A stretch of 64,000 nucleotides of DNA from Akkermansiaceae bacterium (GCA_024233085.1 JACKQC010000008.1:142313-206312); one strand, 5' to 3'; positions 8,093 to 17,200 are shown, counted from the stretch's first letter. The notes: generated by a model not told the origin, from the sequence alone. Numbers and translations are program-made.

Positions 8093-8758
8093 CTACCGGT
8101 TTCCCTCGGCGAGGATTTTTCGGAGCGCGGCGAGGTTTTCCGCTTCGTCGAAAATCGCCCGCACGGGCAGAGCGAATCCGGGGATCGTCTCGCTGACCAC
8201 CTCTCCGGCGGAGAGACGCTCCGTGTCCGGATAGGCGTCGGCGGCCAGGCGAAAGGCTTCGAGCGTCTCGGCCTCGGGATCGACGATCCAGTATTCAGCG
8301 ACGCCGTGCAGGCCGTAGTCCTGAAACTTGATGCCCCGGTCGCGGGCTTCGGTCGAGGGAGAGAGCACTTCGACGATCAGGTCGGGAATCGGGAAACGCA
8401 GCGTGCCGGGATCGAAGGCGGCGGCCTTCACCGCGCCGAAAAACATCACGTCCGGCTCGTAGTCGTTTCTGGGAAAGCTGGTCATCGCCTTTTCGATGTG
8501 GACGACGCCGAGTCGGTGGACCCGGACGAAGGCATCCATTAGGATGAAAAGCCGTTTTGTCGCCAGCAGATGGCGGTTGGTCGCGGGGGAATGCATCACG
8601 ATTTCGCCCTGGATAAATTCCCATTTGTGCTCGGGCGTGATATCGGCGTAAAACTTCTCGCGCAGCAGATGCTCGCGGCCCATCGCGCGCTGCGCCTCCT
8701 GGATGAGTTCGGGCAGCACCGGGGACTGGAGCATGGCATCCAACACGGGCGATTTCAT
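8093..8758 (-). CDS. Uma2 family endonuclease-fold protein (DUF820)
   Basis: A 221-residue member of the Uma2/DUF820 family, a PD-(D/E)XK-fold group that is greatly expanded in cyanobacteria and some PVC and Myxococcota genomes and whose biological role is unclear. Visible family marks are the YEPDVMFFG segment, then PDLIVEVLSPSTEARDRGIKF with the core Asp and Glu, and the closing GVAEYWIVDPEAETLE strands. ATGs at 8770 and 8758 are both possible, and 8758 was taken because it opens the conserved part. It is convergent with prfA and upstream of the minus-strand corA with no obvious functional link. Confidence 0.85.
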   Translation of the reverse strand: MKSPVLDAMLQSPVLPELIQEAQRAMGREHLLREKFYADITPEHKWEFIQGEIVMHSPATNRHLLATKRLFILMDAFVRVHRLGVVHIEKAMTSFPRNDYEPDVMFFGAVKAAAFDPGTLRFPIPDLIVEVLSPSTEARDRGIKFQDYGLHGVAEYWIVDPEAETLEAFRLAADAYPDTERLSAGEVVSETIPGFALPVRAIFDEAENLAALRKILAEGNR

Positions 8759-8834
8759 CGCGGTAACCATTGCCCGGATCGCCCGAATGCGCAACGCGCC
8801 ATTCCGGCGACCGAATGGAGGGGCGACGCTTTCG

Positions 8835-9944
8835 TCAAAGCCACCGTTTCCGCCGGAAAAACCAGAACATGACCGCCGAGATCAGCCCGAAGGCGATCCA
8901 CAGCGCCGGGTAGGCGAGCGGCCAGTCCAGCTCCGGCATGTGGCGGAAATTCATCCCGTAGATGCCCGCCAGAAAGGTCAGGGGCAGGAAGATCGCCGAG
9001 AAGCACGTCAGCACCTTCATGATTTCGTTCATCCGGTTGCTGACCGAGGAAAGGTAAAAGTCCCGCAGCGAGGCGGCCGTCTCCCTCAGATCCTCGGACG
9101 CCTCGACCGCTTGAATCGCGTGGTCGTGCAGGTCCCGGAAGAAGGGATGCATCTCGGGGCGCACCAGATCGCTGTCCGGGTGGTAGAGCGCGGTGGCGAT
9201 TTCCCGGATGGGGCGGATGCCGCGGTGCAGGTGGTTGATGTCTTTCTTCGCCGCGAAGACCGCCGTCGAGTCGATCTGCTCGGGCGTCGTCTCGAGCGAT
9301 TCCTCCAACCGCGCGAGGGTTTCGTCGATCGAGACCGTCACCTGCAGGTAGTGGTCGACCACCATGTCGATCAGCGCCCACAGCAGGTAGTCGGCGCCCG
9401 ACCGGCGGATTCGTCCCTTGCCGGTGTCGATCCGCTGGTGCACCGGGTCGAAGGCCGTGGTTGGCGCCTCGCGAAAGGTCAGCACCGTCTCGCCCGGCAG
9501 CAGCAGCACCGCGAGATGCTGCACATCGACGTCAGCCCCGTCGGGCGAGTGGGTCAGCAGTCGGGTGATGATGTAAACGCCCTCGGCGTGTTCCTCGATC
9601 TTCGACCGGCCGCTGGTGTTGAGAATGTCCTCCTGAATCAGGGACGGCACGCGGAAATGCTCGCACAGCGCCACGATCCGGTCGGTGTCGTGGAGCCCCA
9701 TCACCTCGATAAGCCGGATCTTTCCCGGGCCGGTGTCCCGGGCGCAGTCCTCCAACGTGGCCTCGGTCCGTCGCTCCACAGTTTCCCGGTCGAAAATCGT
9801 CAGCGCGATGCGCGTCTCGTCGAGGCGCCGCTCGCCGATGTGGATCGGCGAGCCCGGCGGCGCGCCGAGCGAGGCCCGGTGGCGTGGACGCCTGGCCGAC
9901 TTTTCGAAATACGACAGCCAGGCTCGGCGGCGCGGACGTTTCAT
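8835..9944 (-). CDS. corA: Magnesium/cobalt transporter CorA
   Basis: CorA is a homopentameric inner-membrane channel for Mg2+ uptake that also conducts Co2+ and Ni2+. The 369-residue protein has a long soluble N-terminal funnel. The two C-terminal transmembrane helices carry the selectivity motif YGMNF between them, followed by a basic cytoplasmic tail (FFRRKRWL). The very basic first 30 residues (KRPRRRAW.. KSARRPRHR) are unusual for CorA. The ATG at 9944 is used; a GTG three codons upstream is also open. No Mg2+-responsive leader was recognised in the 45 nt before the next gene. Confidence 0.94.
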   Translation of the reverse strand: MKRPRRRAWLSYFEKSARRPRHRASLGAPPGSPIHIGERRLDETRIALTIFDRETVERRTEATLEDCARDTGPGKIRLIEVMGLHDTDRIVALCEHFRVPSLIQEDILNTSGRSKIEEHAEGVYIITRLLTHSPDGADVDVQHLAVLLLPGETVLTFREAPTTAFDPVHQRIDTGKGRIRRSGADYLLWALIDMVVDHYLQVTVSIDETLARLEESLETTPEQIDSTAVFAAKKDINHLHRGIRPIREIATALYHPDSDLVRPEMHPFFRDLHDHAIQAVEASEDLRETAASLRDFYLSSVSNRMNEIMKVLTCFSAIFLPLTFLAGIYGMNFRHMPELDWPLAYPALWIAFGLISAVMFWFFRRKRWL

Positions 9945-9989
9945 GACGCCCACTTTACCGGGAAACGGAAACTTTTCAGTCCCGCATTT

Positions 9990-11315
9990 TCAAAGCTTGG
10001 CGAATCCCGGCAGCGTGTCGTCGAGGATCTCGCGGATGCGGTCGCGCTCGCTCTCCGAGAGATGGTCGAAGATCTCCGGCTTGTCTCCACCGCGCAGGCC
10101 GTCGGCGAGCCGGGCCAGGACGCGGTCCTTCAACTCCGGCGGCAGGGACGTGAAGGCCTCCGAATAGATCATGTAGCTGCAGCGGTATTTGAAGAGGCGG
10201 TCGAGCAGTTGGAAGTCCTTCAGCGAGCGACCGTCCTGGTTGGGCCGCGCGTTGTGCTGGAATTCCGCCGGAAAGCGCCCCTTCGAGTCGACCCCACCCT
10301 CGGGCAGCGGCGCCTCGTCGCGATAGACCATGTGCGAGAGGATGCGGTCCGCCTGGCTCTCGATGATGCGTTTGGTCGAGTCGCTGAGTTCGTCCGGGTT
10401 GTCCGCCCCCAGCTCGCGGTTCAACTGCCGGCTGCGATAGACCGCCGCCCGCACCGTGAAATTCCCCTCGATCAGCTTGTTGTGCATGCCGATCTGGTGC
10501 TCCAGCACCATCAGCGCCACGATGTCGCTGGTCGGCGCCAGGTAGTCGCCGGTGTCGAAGAACGCGTCCAGCGACAGCAGGTTCGCCCCCGGTTCCCGGT
10601 CGTATTCCGCGCGGCCATCGGGCAATTCGGTCGCCGTGAGATTGCCCAGATGCCGCGCGTCGCCGTGGAAACCGGTCACATACCAGCCGCCCCAGCGGTT
10701 TTCGAAAGGCGTCTCCTGTCCCACCGTGTAGCTGCCCGCCGAGAAGATCGGCTGCCCTTCCCGGTCGGTGAAAAGCGAGCGCACCAGCATCCCCGGACGC
10801 CCGCCCGTGCGGCCCGACGCATGGCAGGAAAAACAGTCCGCCGACTCGCGAAAGACTTCGATCTTCGCCGTCTCCGGCTCCCGCTCCAGCAGGTAAAAGG
10901 TCGCGCCCAGCTTCGGGTCGGCCGCGATGACCTCGAACTTCTGGCTGCCGTGGGACCAGCCCAGATAGAGATCCTCGTTGAAATAGATCGCCCGCGGCTG
11001 CCGCGGATTGATGTGCGGGTTTTGCAGGCTGGTTTTTGAAAACACCAGCACCTGCGACGAGGCCGGCAGGCCCATCTCCTTCGTCAGATCGTCCATGAAC
11101 TCCTTGTCCGGCGCGCCGGGGCGGAATTTCACCTCGCCCTTCTCCATCGCCGCCTCGAGGCGTGTGATGCTGTCCGACGGCTCGGTGTCCGAGTAGTTGA
11201 TGGGCGGCATCTCGTAGAGATCCTCCGCGCGGGTGTGGCCGGGAAACCAGGCCGCCAGGGCGAAAAAAGCGAGGCCCGCGAGGGACAGCGGCGGGAGCGA
11301 ACAGGGTTGAGTCAT
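9990..11315 (-). CDS. Exported c-type heme protein of unknown function
   Basis: A 441-residue protein with a signal-like N terminus (about residues 1-30, cleavage after HTRA) and a single heme-binding CFSCH followed by a Gly-rich stretch, so it is a predicted periplasmic c-type heme protein. No other enzymatic motif was recognised. Similar architecture is common among uncharacterised Planctomycetes/Verrucomicrobia cytochromes. The start is ambiguous. ATG 11315 lies inside a palindromic repeat, so the first codons (MTQPCS) are repeat-derived. An upstream in-frame ATG at 11402 would translate the whole repeat and supply the positive charges that the shorter signal peptide lacks. Confidence 0.7.
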   Translation of the reverse strand: MTQPCSLPPLSLAGLAFFALAAWFPGHTRAEDLYEMPPINYSDTEPSDSITRLEAAMEKGEVKFRPGAPDKEFMDDLTKEMGLPASSQVLVFSKTSLQNPHINPRQPRAIYFNEDLYLGWSHGSQKFEVIAADPKLGATFYLLEREPETAKIEVFRESADCFSCHASGRTGGRPGMLVRSLFTDREGQPIFSAGSYTVGQETPFENRWGGWYVTGFHGDARHLGNLTATELPDGRAEYDREPGANLLSLDAFFDTGDYLAPTSDIVALMVLEHQIGMHNKLIEGNFTVRAAVYRSRQLNRELGADNPDELSDSTKRIIESQADRILSHMVYRDEAPLPEGGVDSKGRFPAEFQHNARPNQDGRSLKDFQLLDRLFKYRCSYMIYSEAFTSLPPELKDRVLARLADGLRGGDKPEIFDHLSESERDRIREILDDTLPGFAKL

Positions 11316-11358
11316 GGACCAAAGAGGGTTGAGTGGACGACCCAACAGGGTTGAGTCG
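11300..11358. repeat. Palindromic repeat triplet, locus 2
   Basis: Three units of the 19-bp family in a row, the middle one degenerate. The unit at 11300-11315 contains the ATG of the heme protein gene on the minus strand, so the repeat either provides or sits across a translation start. Confidence 0.85.
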
Positions 11359-11461
11359 ATTTCACGCCGGGCTTTGCAGATCGGGGGCTTTTTCGCGCTC
11401 ATTTTGATCCGGGATTCGCGGGTTCGGAAGGCTTGAGGGGTGGAGGGAGAGAGGAGGGAGA

Positions 11462-11944
11462 TCAGGCCGTCGTCGCGGCGGGCGCGGGCGCGGGCGTGCC
11501 GGGGACCGTCCCCGGTGTGGTGAGGGCCTTGAGCACCGCGCCGCGCGGCGTGGCGATGTCCGCCAGCGAATACTGCGAGAGATTTTCCAGAAAGGCGTCC
11601 GCCGCGCCCGCGAGCATCCCCTTGAGCCGGCAGACCGGCGTCAGGCGGCAGCCGCCGTCGCCCTTGCGAAAGCACTGGGCCATGTCGAAGCCCGGCTCCG
11701 TCGCTTTCACCACCTCCGCGACCGTGATCGACTCCGCCGGACGCCCCAGCCGGATGCCGCCGCCCCGGCCTCGTGTCGTTTCGAGAAAGCCCAGGTGCGC
11801 CAGCTTGCGCACGACCTGGATCAGGTGGTTGCGCGAGATGCCATAGGCCTCCGCCAACTCCGTGAGCGACACCTGCTCCGGCGAGCGGGCGGCCGCGTAG
11901 ATGAGCACGCGCAGCGAGTAGTCCGTGAATGCGTTAAGATGCAT
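11462..11944 (-). CDS. nsrR: Rrf2-family regulator, NsrR-like
   Basis: A 160-residue winged-helix repressor. The N terminus (MHLNAFTDYSLRVLIY) and the recognition region SLTELAEAYGISRNHLIQVVRKL are typical of Rrf2 proteins. Three Cys ligands (C91, C99, C105, in CFRKGDGGC and RLTPVC) have the C-x7-C-x5-C spacing of many NsrR proteins, which bind an Fe-S cluster that reacts with nitric oxide. It is divergent, with 42 nt between the start codons, from a diheme cytochrome c gene. That spacer and its own start codon carry sequences resembling the NsrR operator, suggesting autoregulation and NO-responsive control of the cytochrome. The C terminus is an Ala/Pro-rich tail. Confidence 0.85.
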   Translation of the reverse strand: MHLNAFTDYSLRVLIYAAARSPEQVSLTELAEAYGISRNHLIQVVRKLAHLGFLETTRGRGGGIRLGRPAESITVAEVVKATEPGFDMAQCFRKGDGGCRLTPVCRLKGMLAGAADAFLENLSQYSLADIATPRGAVLKALTTPGTVPGTPAPAPAATTA

Positions 11945-11975
11945 TTTCCGTGTTGAAAGATGTACTTGAAATGCA
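11936..11975. promoter_or_regulatory. Predicted NsrR operator(s)
   Basis: AAGATGTACTT-G-AAATGCA (11957-11975) matches most of the published NsrR site, an 11-1-11 inverted repeat of AAGATGYATTT. A second perfect half site AAGATGCATTT lies at 11936-11946 over the regulator's own start codon. Both fall in the spacer shared by the regulator and the diheme cytochrome. Confidence 0.55.
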
Positions 11976-11986
11976 ACAATGGCAAC

Positions 11987-12844
11987 ATGGCGCGATCGAG
12001 CAACGCTTTCCTCATCCTCCTCCCGACCTTGGCGCTGGCTTTTTTCGCCGCCGCCATCGGATTCCTTCATTCCGCGGACAACAACGAGCCGCCCGCCGCG
12101 GCCTCGGCGTCCGCCTCGGTTTCCAGCGGGACCCTGACCCCCGAGCAGGTCGCCGCCGCCAATGCCGCCGTCGAGGCCGCCAAGGCCGGCCGGGGCGACG
12201 CGCCGAACCTCTTCGTCGCCGTCTGTTCCCAATGCCACGGCGAAAAGGGCGAGGGCAAAGTCGAACTGAAAACCCCCTCCATTGCCGGCCTGCCCGAGTG
12301 GTATTCCAAGATCCAGATCGGCAAATTCCGCCAGAAAATCCGCGGCCAGAGCCCCGAGGACACCAACGGCATGATCATGCACACCGTCGCCCAGTCCCTC
12401 GACGATGCCGCCATCGAGGGCGTGACCAAGGTGATCGCCGACCTGAAGCTCGTCCCCATGCAAAACACCCTCGGGGGCGATCCCGACAAGGGCGAAGTCA
12501 TCTTTCGCGAGCGCTGCATGGAGTGCCACCGCTACAACGGCCGCGGCGAGATGGCCTTTCACAGCGCCCACCTTATCGGCCTGCAGGACTGGTACATCAT
12601 TTCCCAACTGCGTAAGTTCCGCGGCGGCGTGCGCGGCTCCATCCCCGCCGATGTCGACGGCGGCAAGATGCACCGCATCACCGAGACGATGAAGGACGAG
12701 CAGTTCATCGATGTCGCCGCCTACGTCGCCGTCCTCGCCGAGAAATACGCCGACGAAAAACCCCGTCGCCGCCGTCCCTATCAGCGGCTCGTCGACGAGG
12801 CCGAGGCCGACACCAAGCCCGCCCCCGAAGCGGACGCGAAGTGA
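11987..12844 (+). CDS. Diheme cytochrome c
   Basis: A 285-residue exported electron carrier with an N-terminal membrane anchor or signal segment (AFLILLPTLALAFFAAAIGFLHS) and two class I cytochrome c modules with heme sites CSQCH and CMECH. Each module has a following Met that could be the sixth ligand (GMIMHTVAQ and GKMHRI), as in the cytochrome c4/c553 group. The C-terminal tail is charged. The ATG at 11987 is preferred over a TTG at 11960 because it starts just ahead of the hydrophobic segment and leaves the predicted operator untranslated. Divergence from an NsrR-like regulator suggests a role under nitrosative or low-oxygen conditions; that part is inference. Confidence 0.88.
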   Translation: MARSSNAFLILLPTLALAFFAAAIGFLHSADNNEPPAAASASASVSSGTLTPEQVAAANAAVEAAKAGRGDAPNLFVAVCSQCHGEKGEGKVELKTPSIAGLPEWYSKIQIGKFRQKIRGQSPEDTNGMIMHTVAQSLDDAAIEGVTKVIADLKLVPMQNTLGGDPDKGEVIFRERCMECHRYNGRGEMAFHSAHLIGLQDWYIISQLRKFRGGVRGSIPADVDGGKMHRITETMKDEQFIDVAAYVAVLAEKYADEKPRRRRPYQRLVDEAEADTKPAPEADAK

Positions 12845-12884
12845 AGGACACCGGCTTCGTTTCCCCGGGGCTCGGCGGCCTTGG

Positions 12885-14168
12885 TCAAGGTTTCGCCGCC
12901 AGCGAATCGAGCAGCGCGACGGCGGGTTCGTCGCCGGCCGGTGAGGGGCGCGGCTTGACGATGCCGCGGGTCACTTCCACCTCGTCGCGGTAGGTTTCCG
13001 ACTCGTCGACGAGGCGCTCGTGCACCTCCCGGAGCCGGTACTGCGGCACGTTCGGGTAGATATGGTGGATGAGGTGAAAATCGTTGCCGTATCCCAGCAC
13101 GGCCCAGTGGGTAAACGGGTCGGCGAGGATGATGCGGGAGTTGTCGATCTGGCCCCGGCCCGCGTTGGCGTGCTGGTAAACCTCGCGCAGCAACATCAGG
13201 TAGGGAAACATGTAGATCAGCGGAAAAATCCACAGCGCGATAAAGGCGACGGACGAATCGTAGCCCGTGACCTGGCGGATCGCACCCAGCCCGGCGAAAA
13301 GCAGGGTGTAGTAGGTCAGCCGCAGCAGCGCCGCCGTCTTGACCGGAATGCTGAGCCGGGCGCCGCGGAAAAAGGCCGACTCCGGCAAAAAGGCCCACAC
13401 CGCCAGGGCGACGACGTAAAGAACGCCCACGCCGCCGATGTGCCAGAACCATCCGTGGCCGTAACCGAGCCGCAGGGCGGCCACGATGGCGACCAGATAG
13501 AGAATGCCCAGCCAGGTTCCCCGCACCCGGACGAGCTTCGAAGCGAACCCGGACTTTTCGCGCTCCTCGGGCGTGGCGTCGCGCACGGGCGCCGGCGAGA
13601 ATCCGGAGCCGATGGTGATCACGTCGAGCAGGTCGAGCAGGTTCGCCAGCACGAAGGGCGGCCAGAAGAACTTCACGTAGTACTGGTAGATGAACGAGCG
13701 CTTCGGCATCGGAAACTTCGCGTAGAGCCGCTGGGCCTTGCCGTTTCCGAGATTCGGATCCCGGTCCGGATCGTTTGGATAAAGGTGATGGTCGAGGTGT
13801 TTCTTCCGGTATTGCATCAGGCCGCCGAAGACCGGGTAAAAACAGAGCAGCTCGGCGAGGATGTCGTTCCATCGGCGATTCGGGACCAGCAGGTGATGCG
13901 ACGCCTCGTGCCCCATCAGCCCGATGCGGTGCTGCACGCAGCCGTTCACCACCGCCGCCGCGATCCAGACCGGCACGATCCAGGCCGGGTGAAGTCCCCA
14001 GTCCCGGTGGTGAATCTGGAAAAAGACCGCGCCGCCCGTCGCGACGATGGCGACCAGGTAGTCGATCGCCAGGGCGCCGAGATTCGCGAAGGGACGCACC
14101 CGCGTCGCCTCCCGGACGGTGGCGGCGTCGAGCAGGGAGCCTTCGGCCTGATTGCTGCTTTCGCTCAT
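12885..14168 (-). CDS. Membrane fatty acid desaturase
   Basis: A 427-residue integral-membrane diiron desaturase of the FA_desaturase family. The three histidine boxes are present: GHEASHH, KKHLDHH and HLIHH, plus a further NDFHLIHHIYPNVPQYRL signature near the C terminus. Several hydrophobic pairs of helices flank the boxes. Substrate and regiospecificity cannot be told from the sequence; lipid acyl chains or carotenoids are both possible for this family. The ATG at 14168 opens MSESSNQ; longer in-frame extensions run through the upstream palindromic repeat and are rejected. It is convergent with the diheme cytochrome. Confidence 0.87.
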   Translation of the reverse strand: MSESSNQAEGSLLDAATVREATRVRPFANLGALAIDYLVAIVATGGAVFFQIHHRDWGLHPAWIVPVWIAAAVVNGCVQHRIGLMGHEASHHLLVPNRRWNDILAELLCFYPVFGGLMQYRKKHLDHHLYPNDPDRDPNLGNGKAQRLYAKFPMPKRSFIYQYYVKFFWPPFVLANLLDLLDVITIGSGFSPAPVRDATPEEREKSGFASKLVRVRGTWLGILYLVAIVAALRLGYGHGWFWHIGGVGVLYVVALAVWAFLPESAFFRGARLSIPVKTAALLRLTYYTLLFAGLGAIRQVTGYDSSVAFIALWIFPLIYMFPYLMLLREVYQHANAGRGQIDNSRIILADPFTHWAVLGYGNDFHLIHHIYPNVPQYRLREVHERLVDESETYRDEVEVTRGIVKPRPSPAGDEPAVALLDSLAAKP

Positions 14169-14304
14169 GCGATTCGGGGGTGGCCGACGGCGCTCGATCG
14201 CCGGGGTTACTCCCCGCAAATTGGCGCATAGATTGTCGAAGGCAACCGCGCAGATATTGGACGAAACCCGCTGAAATTTGACCGCCGGAGGTGCCTCCGC
14301 CCGC

Positions 14305-14345
14305 GATTCAACAGGGTTGAGTGAGCGACCCAACCCTGTTGGGTC
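14305..14345. repeat. Palindromic repeat pair, locus 3
   Basis: One AGG-centred unit and one CCT-centred unit of the 19-bp family, 4 nt apart, lying between the desaturase and the FAH-family hydrolase, both on the minus strand. Confidence 0.9.
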
Positions 14346-14397
14346 GGGGAGGAAGCTCGGCTCGTTGGAGAGCGCTCTTCGCCCGCGCGGGCGGGGG

Positions 14398-15255
14398 TCA
14401 CGCCCGGGCCACTGCCTCCTGACGCTGCTCGCCGAGGCCGTCGATGCCGAGTTCGATGACGTCGCCGGGGCGAAGGAACCGCGGCGGGTCCATGCCCAGG
14501 CCGACGCCGGCGGGCGTGCCGGTCGAGATGAGGTCACCGGGCAGCAGGGTCATGAACTGGCTCAGGTAGCTGATCAGGGTGGGGATCTTGAAAATGAGGT
14601 TGCAGGTGTTGCCGTCCTGCATGGTTTCCCCATTGACTTTCAGCCACATCCGCAAGCCGTTGACGTCGGCGATCTCGTCCGGCGTGGCCAGAAAGGGGCC
14701 GATGGGGGCGAAACTGTCGCAGCTCTTGCCCTTCACCCACTGGCCGCCGCGCTCGATCTGGAAGTGGCGCTCGCTGTAGTCGTTGTGCAGGACATAACCG
14801 GCGACATGCGACAGGGCGTCGGCTTCGGAGACGTAGCTGGCTTTCTTGCCGATGACGACGCCGAGTTCGACCTCCCAGTCGGTCTTTTCGCTGTTTCGGG
14901 GAATGACCAGCGCGTCGTCGGGGCCGGTCATGGCGCTGGTGGCCTTGAAAAAGATGATCGGTTCCTCCGGCGGTGTCGCGCCGGTTTCCTTCGCGTGGTC
15001 GGAAAAATTCAGGCCGATGCAGACGATCTTGCTGGGCCGGCAAATGGCGGGCGCGAGCCGGGTGCCGGGCATGATTTCCGCCGCCGAGGAGGCGTTGGCG
15101 TTCGCCCAGTCGCGGAGCCGGTCAAAATTCGCGGGGTCGGCGAAAAAAGCCTCGTTCCAGTCCTGGCCGAAGCCGCTGGCGTCGATGCGGCGTCCGTCGG
15201 GGAGTTGGAGTCCGGGGCGTTCGTGGTCGGGTTGGCCGTGGCGGAGGAGTTTCAT
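14398..15255 (-). CDS. Fumarylacetoacetate hydrolase family protein, probable diketo-deoxy sugar-acid hydrolase
   Basis: A 285-residue FAH-family enzyme; these use Mg2+ or Ca2+ to cleave a C-C bond in a beta-diketo acid. Family marks are KIVCIGLNFSDHAKETG, the metal-binding DWEVELGVVIGKKA, HNDYSERHFQ and STGTPAGVGLGMDPP. The last two segments are shared with the subgroup acting on 2,4-diketo-3-deoxy-L-fuconate or -rhamnonate. It follows a UxaA-type sugar-acid dehydratase by 143 nt on the same strand, which fits a dehydratase-hydrolase pathway for an aldonic acid. A 2,4-diketo intermediate would also need a dehydrogenase not seen here. Confidence 0.87.
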   Translation of the reverse strand: MKLLRHGQPDHERPGLQLPDGRRIDASGFGQDWNEAFFADPANFDRLRDWANANASSAAEIMPGTRLAPAICRPSKIVCIGLNFSDHAKETGATPPEEPIIFFKATSAMTGPDDALVIPRNSEKTDWEVELGVVIGKKASYVSEADALSHVAGYVLHNDYSERHFQIERGGQWVKGKSCDSFAPIGPFLATPDEIADVNGLRMWLKVNGETMQDGNTCNLIFKIPTLISYLSQFMTLLPGDLISTGTPAGVGLGMDPPRFLRPGDVIELGIDGLGEQRQEAVARA

Positions 15256-15309
15256 GTCAGGAGTCGGGGGTCAGGGGGTTCGAGATGAAGGGTGACGGGG
15301 TGGAGACAG

Positions 15310-15339
15310 GAACCACGGATTTCGCGGATGGGCACGGAC
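15310..15339. repeat. Dispersed intergenic repeat GAACCACGGATTTC(A/G)CGGATG
   Basis: About 29 nt nearly identical to 60441-60469 and partly to 36448-36468 (direct copies). It lies in the spacer between the FAH-type hydrolase and the UxaA-type dehydratase genes. No function is apparent. Confidence 0.7.
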
Positions 15340-15398
15340 TTTTTTGGAGCGGCCTCGGTCGGTGAGATTTGAGAGGGAACCCGTCAAGAAACGTGGCT

Positions 15399-17060
15399 TC
15401 AGAGCGAAACGCCGCGTTTCCAGGGAAGAAAATCGTCCTGGCCGAGATGCTGCGCCTTGGTTTGCCGGCGGCCGGAGGCGACTTCGATGGCGAGGTCGAG
15501 GAGTTGGTCGCCCAACTGCTCGACGGTGGCTTCGCCGCGGATGATGGCGCCGGTGTCGAAGTCGATGATGTCGGAGAGCCGGGTCGCCATCTCCGTGTTG
15601 GTGGCGATCTTGACCACGGGGACCACGGGGTTGCCCGTCGGGGTGCCCAGACCGGTCGAGAAAAACATCAGGTTCGCGCCCGAGCCGGCCATGGCGGTGG
15701 TGGACTCGACGTCGCCGCCCGGCGTGCAGAGGAGATTGAGGCCGGGCCGGGTGACTTTTTCCGGGTAATCGAGCGCGGCGGTGACGGGCGAGGTGCCGCC
15801 CTTTTTCGCGGCGCCGGCGGACTTGATGGCGTCGGTGATGAGGCCGTCGCGGATGTTGCCGGGGCTCGGATTTTGATCGAAACCGGATCCGGCGGCCTCG
15901 GCGGCGTTCGAGTAGGCGCGCATGAGCGCGGCGTAGCGCGCGGCGGTGGCGTCGGTGGCGCAGCGGTTCACCAGTTCCTGCTCGACGCCGCACAGCTCGG
16001 GAAATTCGGACAGGATGACGGCGCCGCCGAGGGCGACGAGGAGATCCGAGACCCGGCCGATGGTGGGGTTCGCCGAAATGCCGGAGAAGCCGTCGCTGCC
16101 GCCGCACTCGACGCCGAGGAGGAGCTTCGAGAGCGGGGCGGGCCGGCGCCGGGCGGTGTTGGCGTCGGCGAGTCCGGCGAAGGTCTCGCGCAGGGCGGCC
16201 TCGAGCATGCGCTGCTCGCTCGGCCATTTCTGCTGCTCGAAAAACAGCACCGGCCGGTCGTGTTTCGGCGCGCGGGCGGCGATTTCCTCTTGGAGAATGG
16301 CGATCTGGGCGTTCTGGCAGCCGAGGCTCAGCACCGTGGCGCCGGCCACATTCGGATGGGTGATGTATCCGGCCAGCAAGCCGCAGAGGGCGCGGGCGTC
16401 GTCCTTCGTTCCGCCGCAGCCGAGACCGTGGAGGAGAAACTTCACGCCGTCGAGACGCGGAAACAGCCGGTCCTCGGGCCGGGCGGCGCCTTCAGGGTCG
16501 TCGAGCGCGGCCGAGAGGATGGCCTCGCGCCCGGCTCCGGAGCGCTCGAGCGCGGCGAGCCGGCGGGCGTAGGCCTGGTAATGCGTCGATTTGGCGTAAC
16601 CCAGCGCCTCGTCGAGCGCCTCGCGCATCATGAGCAGATTGCGGTTTTCGCAAAACACCAGCGGCGCCACGATCCAGTAGTTGCCCGTGCCGACGGAACC
16701 GTCCGCCCGGTGGAACCCGTCGAAATTTCGCGTCGTCCACGCGGAAACCTCGGGCGCGTCCCAGCGAAAGGCGGGCCGGTTTTCCACCGAATAGGCCCCC
16801 GCGAGGTGGGCGAGATTTTCCGTGGTGATGAGCCCGCCACGGGCGATGGGGCGGACCGCTTTTCCCACCGTCACGCCATACAGGGTGGCGATGTCGCCCG
16901 CGGCGAAGTCGCGCAGGGCGACTTTCTGCTTCGCCGGGATGCGCTCCGCGGTCTCGACCGGGTCGCCGTCGGCCGAAAGCGGGATCTTTTCGCCCGGATC
17001 GAGGTCGCGCAGGGCGACGGCGAGATTGTCGCGCGGGTCGAGGGTCAGGGCGGCGTTCAT
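15399..17060 (-). CDS. UxaA/GarD-family sugar-acid dehydratase (altronate dehydratase-like)
   Basis: A 553-residue iron-dependent dehydratase that would remove water from an aldonic or aldaric acid. The N-terminal SAF domain (about 1-95) is followed by the large catalytic part with GLGCGGTKDDARAL and HPNVAGATVLSLGCQNAQ. ECGGSDGFSGISANPTIG near residue 350 and the C-terminal FDTGAIIRGEATVEQLGDQLLDLAIEVASG are typical of altronate and galactarate dehydratases. The substrate is not fixed by these motifs: altronate, galactarate or an L-fuconate/rhamnonate-type acid are possible, and the downstream FAH hydrolase favours the last. The ATG at 17060 is supported by the natural SAF start MNAALTLDPRDN; open sequence upstream belongs to no family. 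Confidence 0.88.
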   Translation of the reverse strand: MNAALTLDPRDNLAVALRDLDPGEKIPLSADGDPVETAERIPAKQKVALRDFAAGDIATLYGVTVGKAVRPIARGGLITTENLAHLAGAYSVENRPAFRWDAPEVSAWTTRNFDGFHRADGSVGTGNYWIVAPLVFCENRNLLMMREALDEALGYAKSTHYQAYARRLAALERSGAGREAILSAALDDPEGAARPEDRLFPRLDGVKFLLHGLGCGGTKDDARALCGLLAGYITHPNVAGATVLSLGCQNAQIAILQEEIAARAPKHDRPVLFFEQQKWPSEQRMLEAALRETFAGLADANTARRRPAPLSKLLLGVECGGSDGFSGISANPTIGRVSDLLVALGGAVILSEFPELCGVEQELVNRCATDATAARYAALMRAYSNAAEAAGSGFDQNPSPGNIRDGLITDAIKSAGAAKKGGTSPVTAALDYPEKVTRPGLNLLCTPGGDVESTTAMAGSGANLMFFSTGLGTPTGNPVVPVVKIATNTEMATRLSDIIDFDTGAIIRGEATVEQLGDQLLDLAIEVASGRRQTKAQHLGQDDFLPWKRGVSL

Positions 17061-17200
17061 GGGCAGTGCGTTCGCGCGCGCTCCGTCGGGAGCGCGTCCG
17101 CGCGGAGCATAGCGCGCGCGGCGGGCAAGGCAAGCCGCCGCCGGGGGGGCGGGGACGGAAGCAAGCAAGCCGCCGGTTCGGGCCGGGAAAAACCGCCGGA

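Noticed and set aside
8703..11039. Plus-strand open frame of 778 codons across corA and the heme protein gene
   Set aside because: Arg- and Ala-rich shadow spanning two real minus-strand genes with clear motifs.
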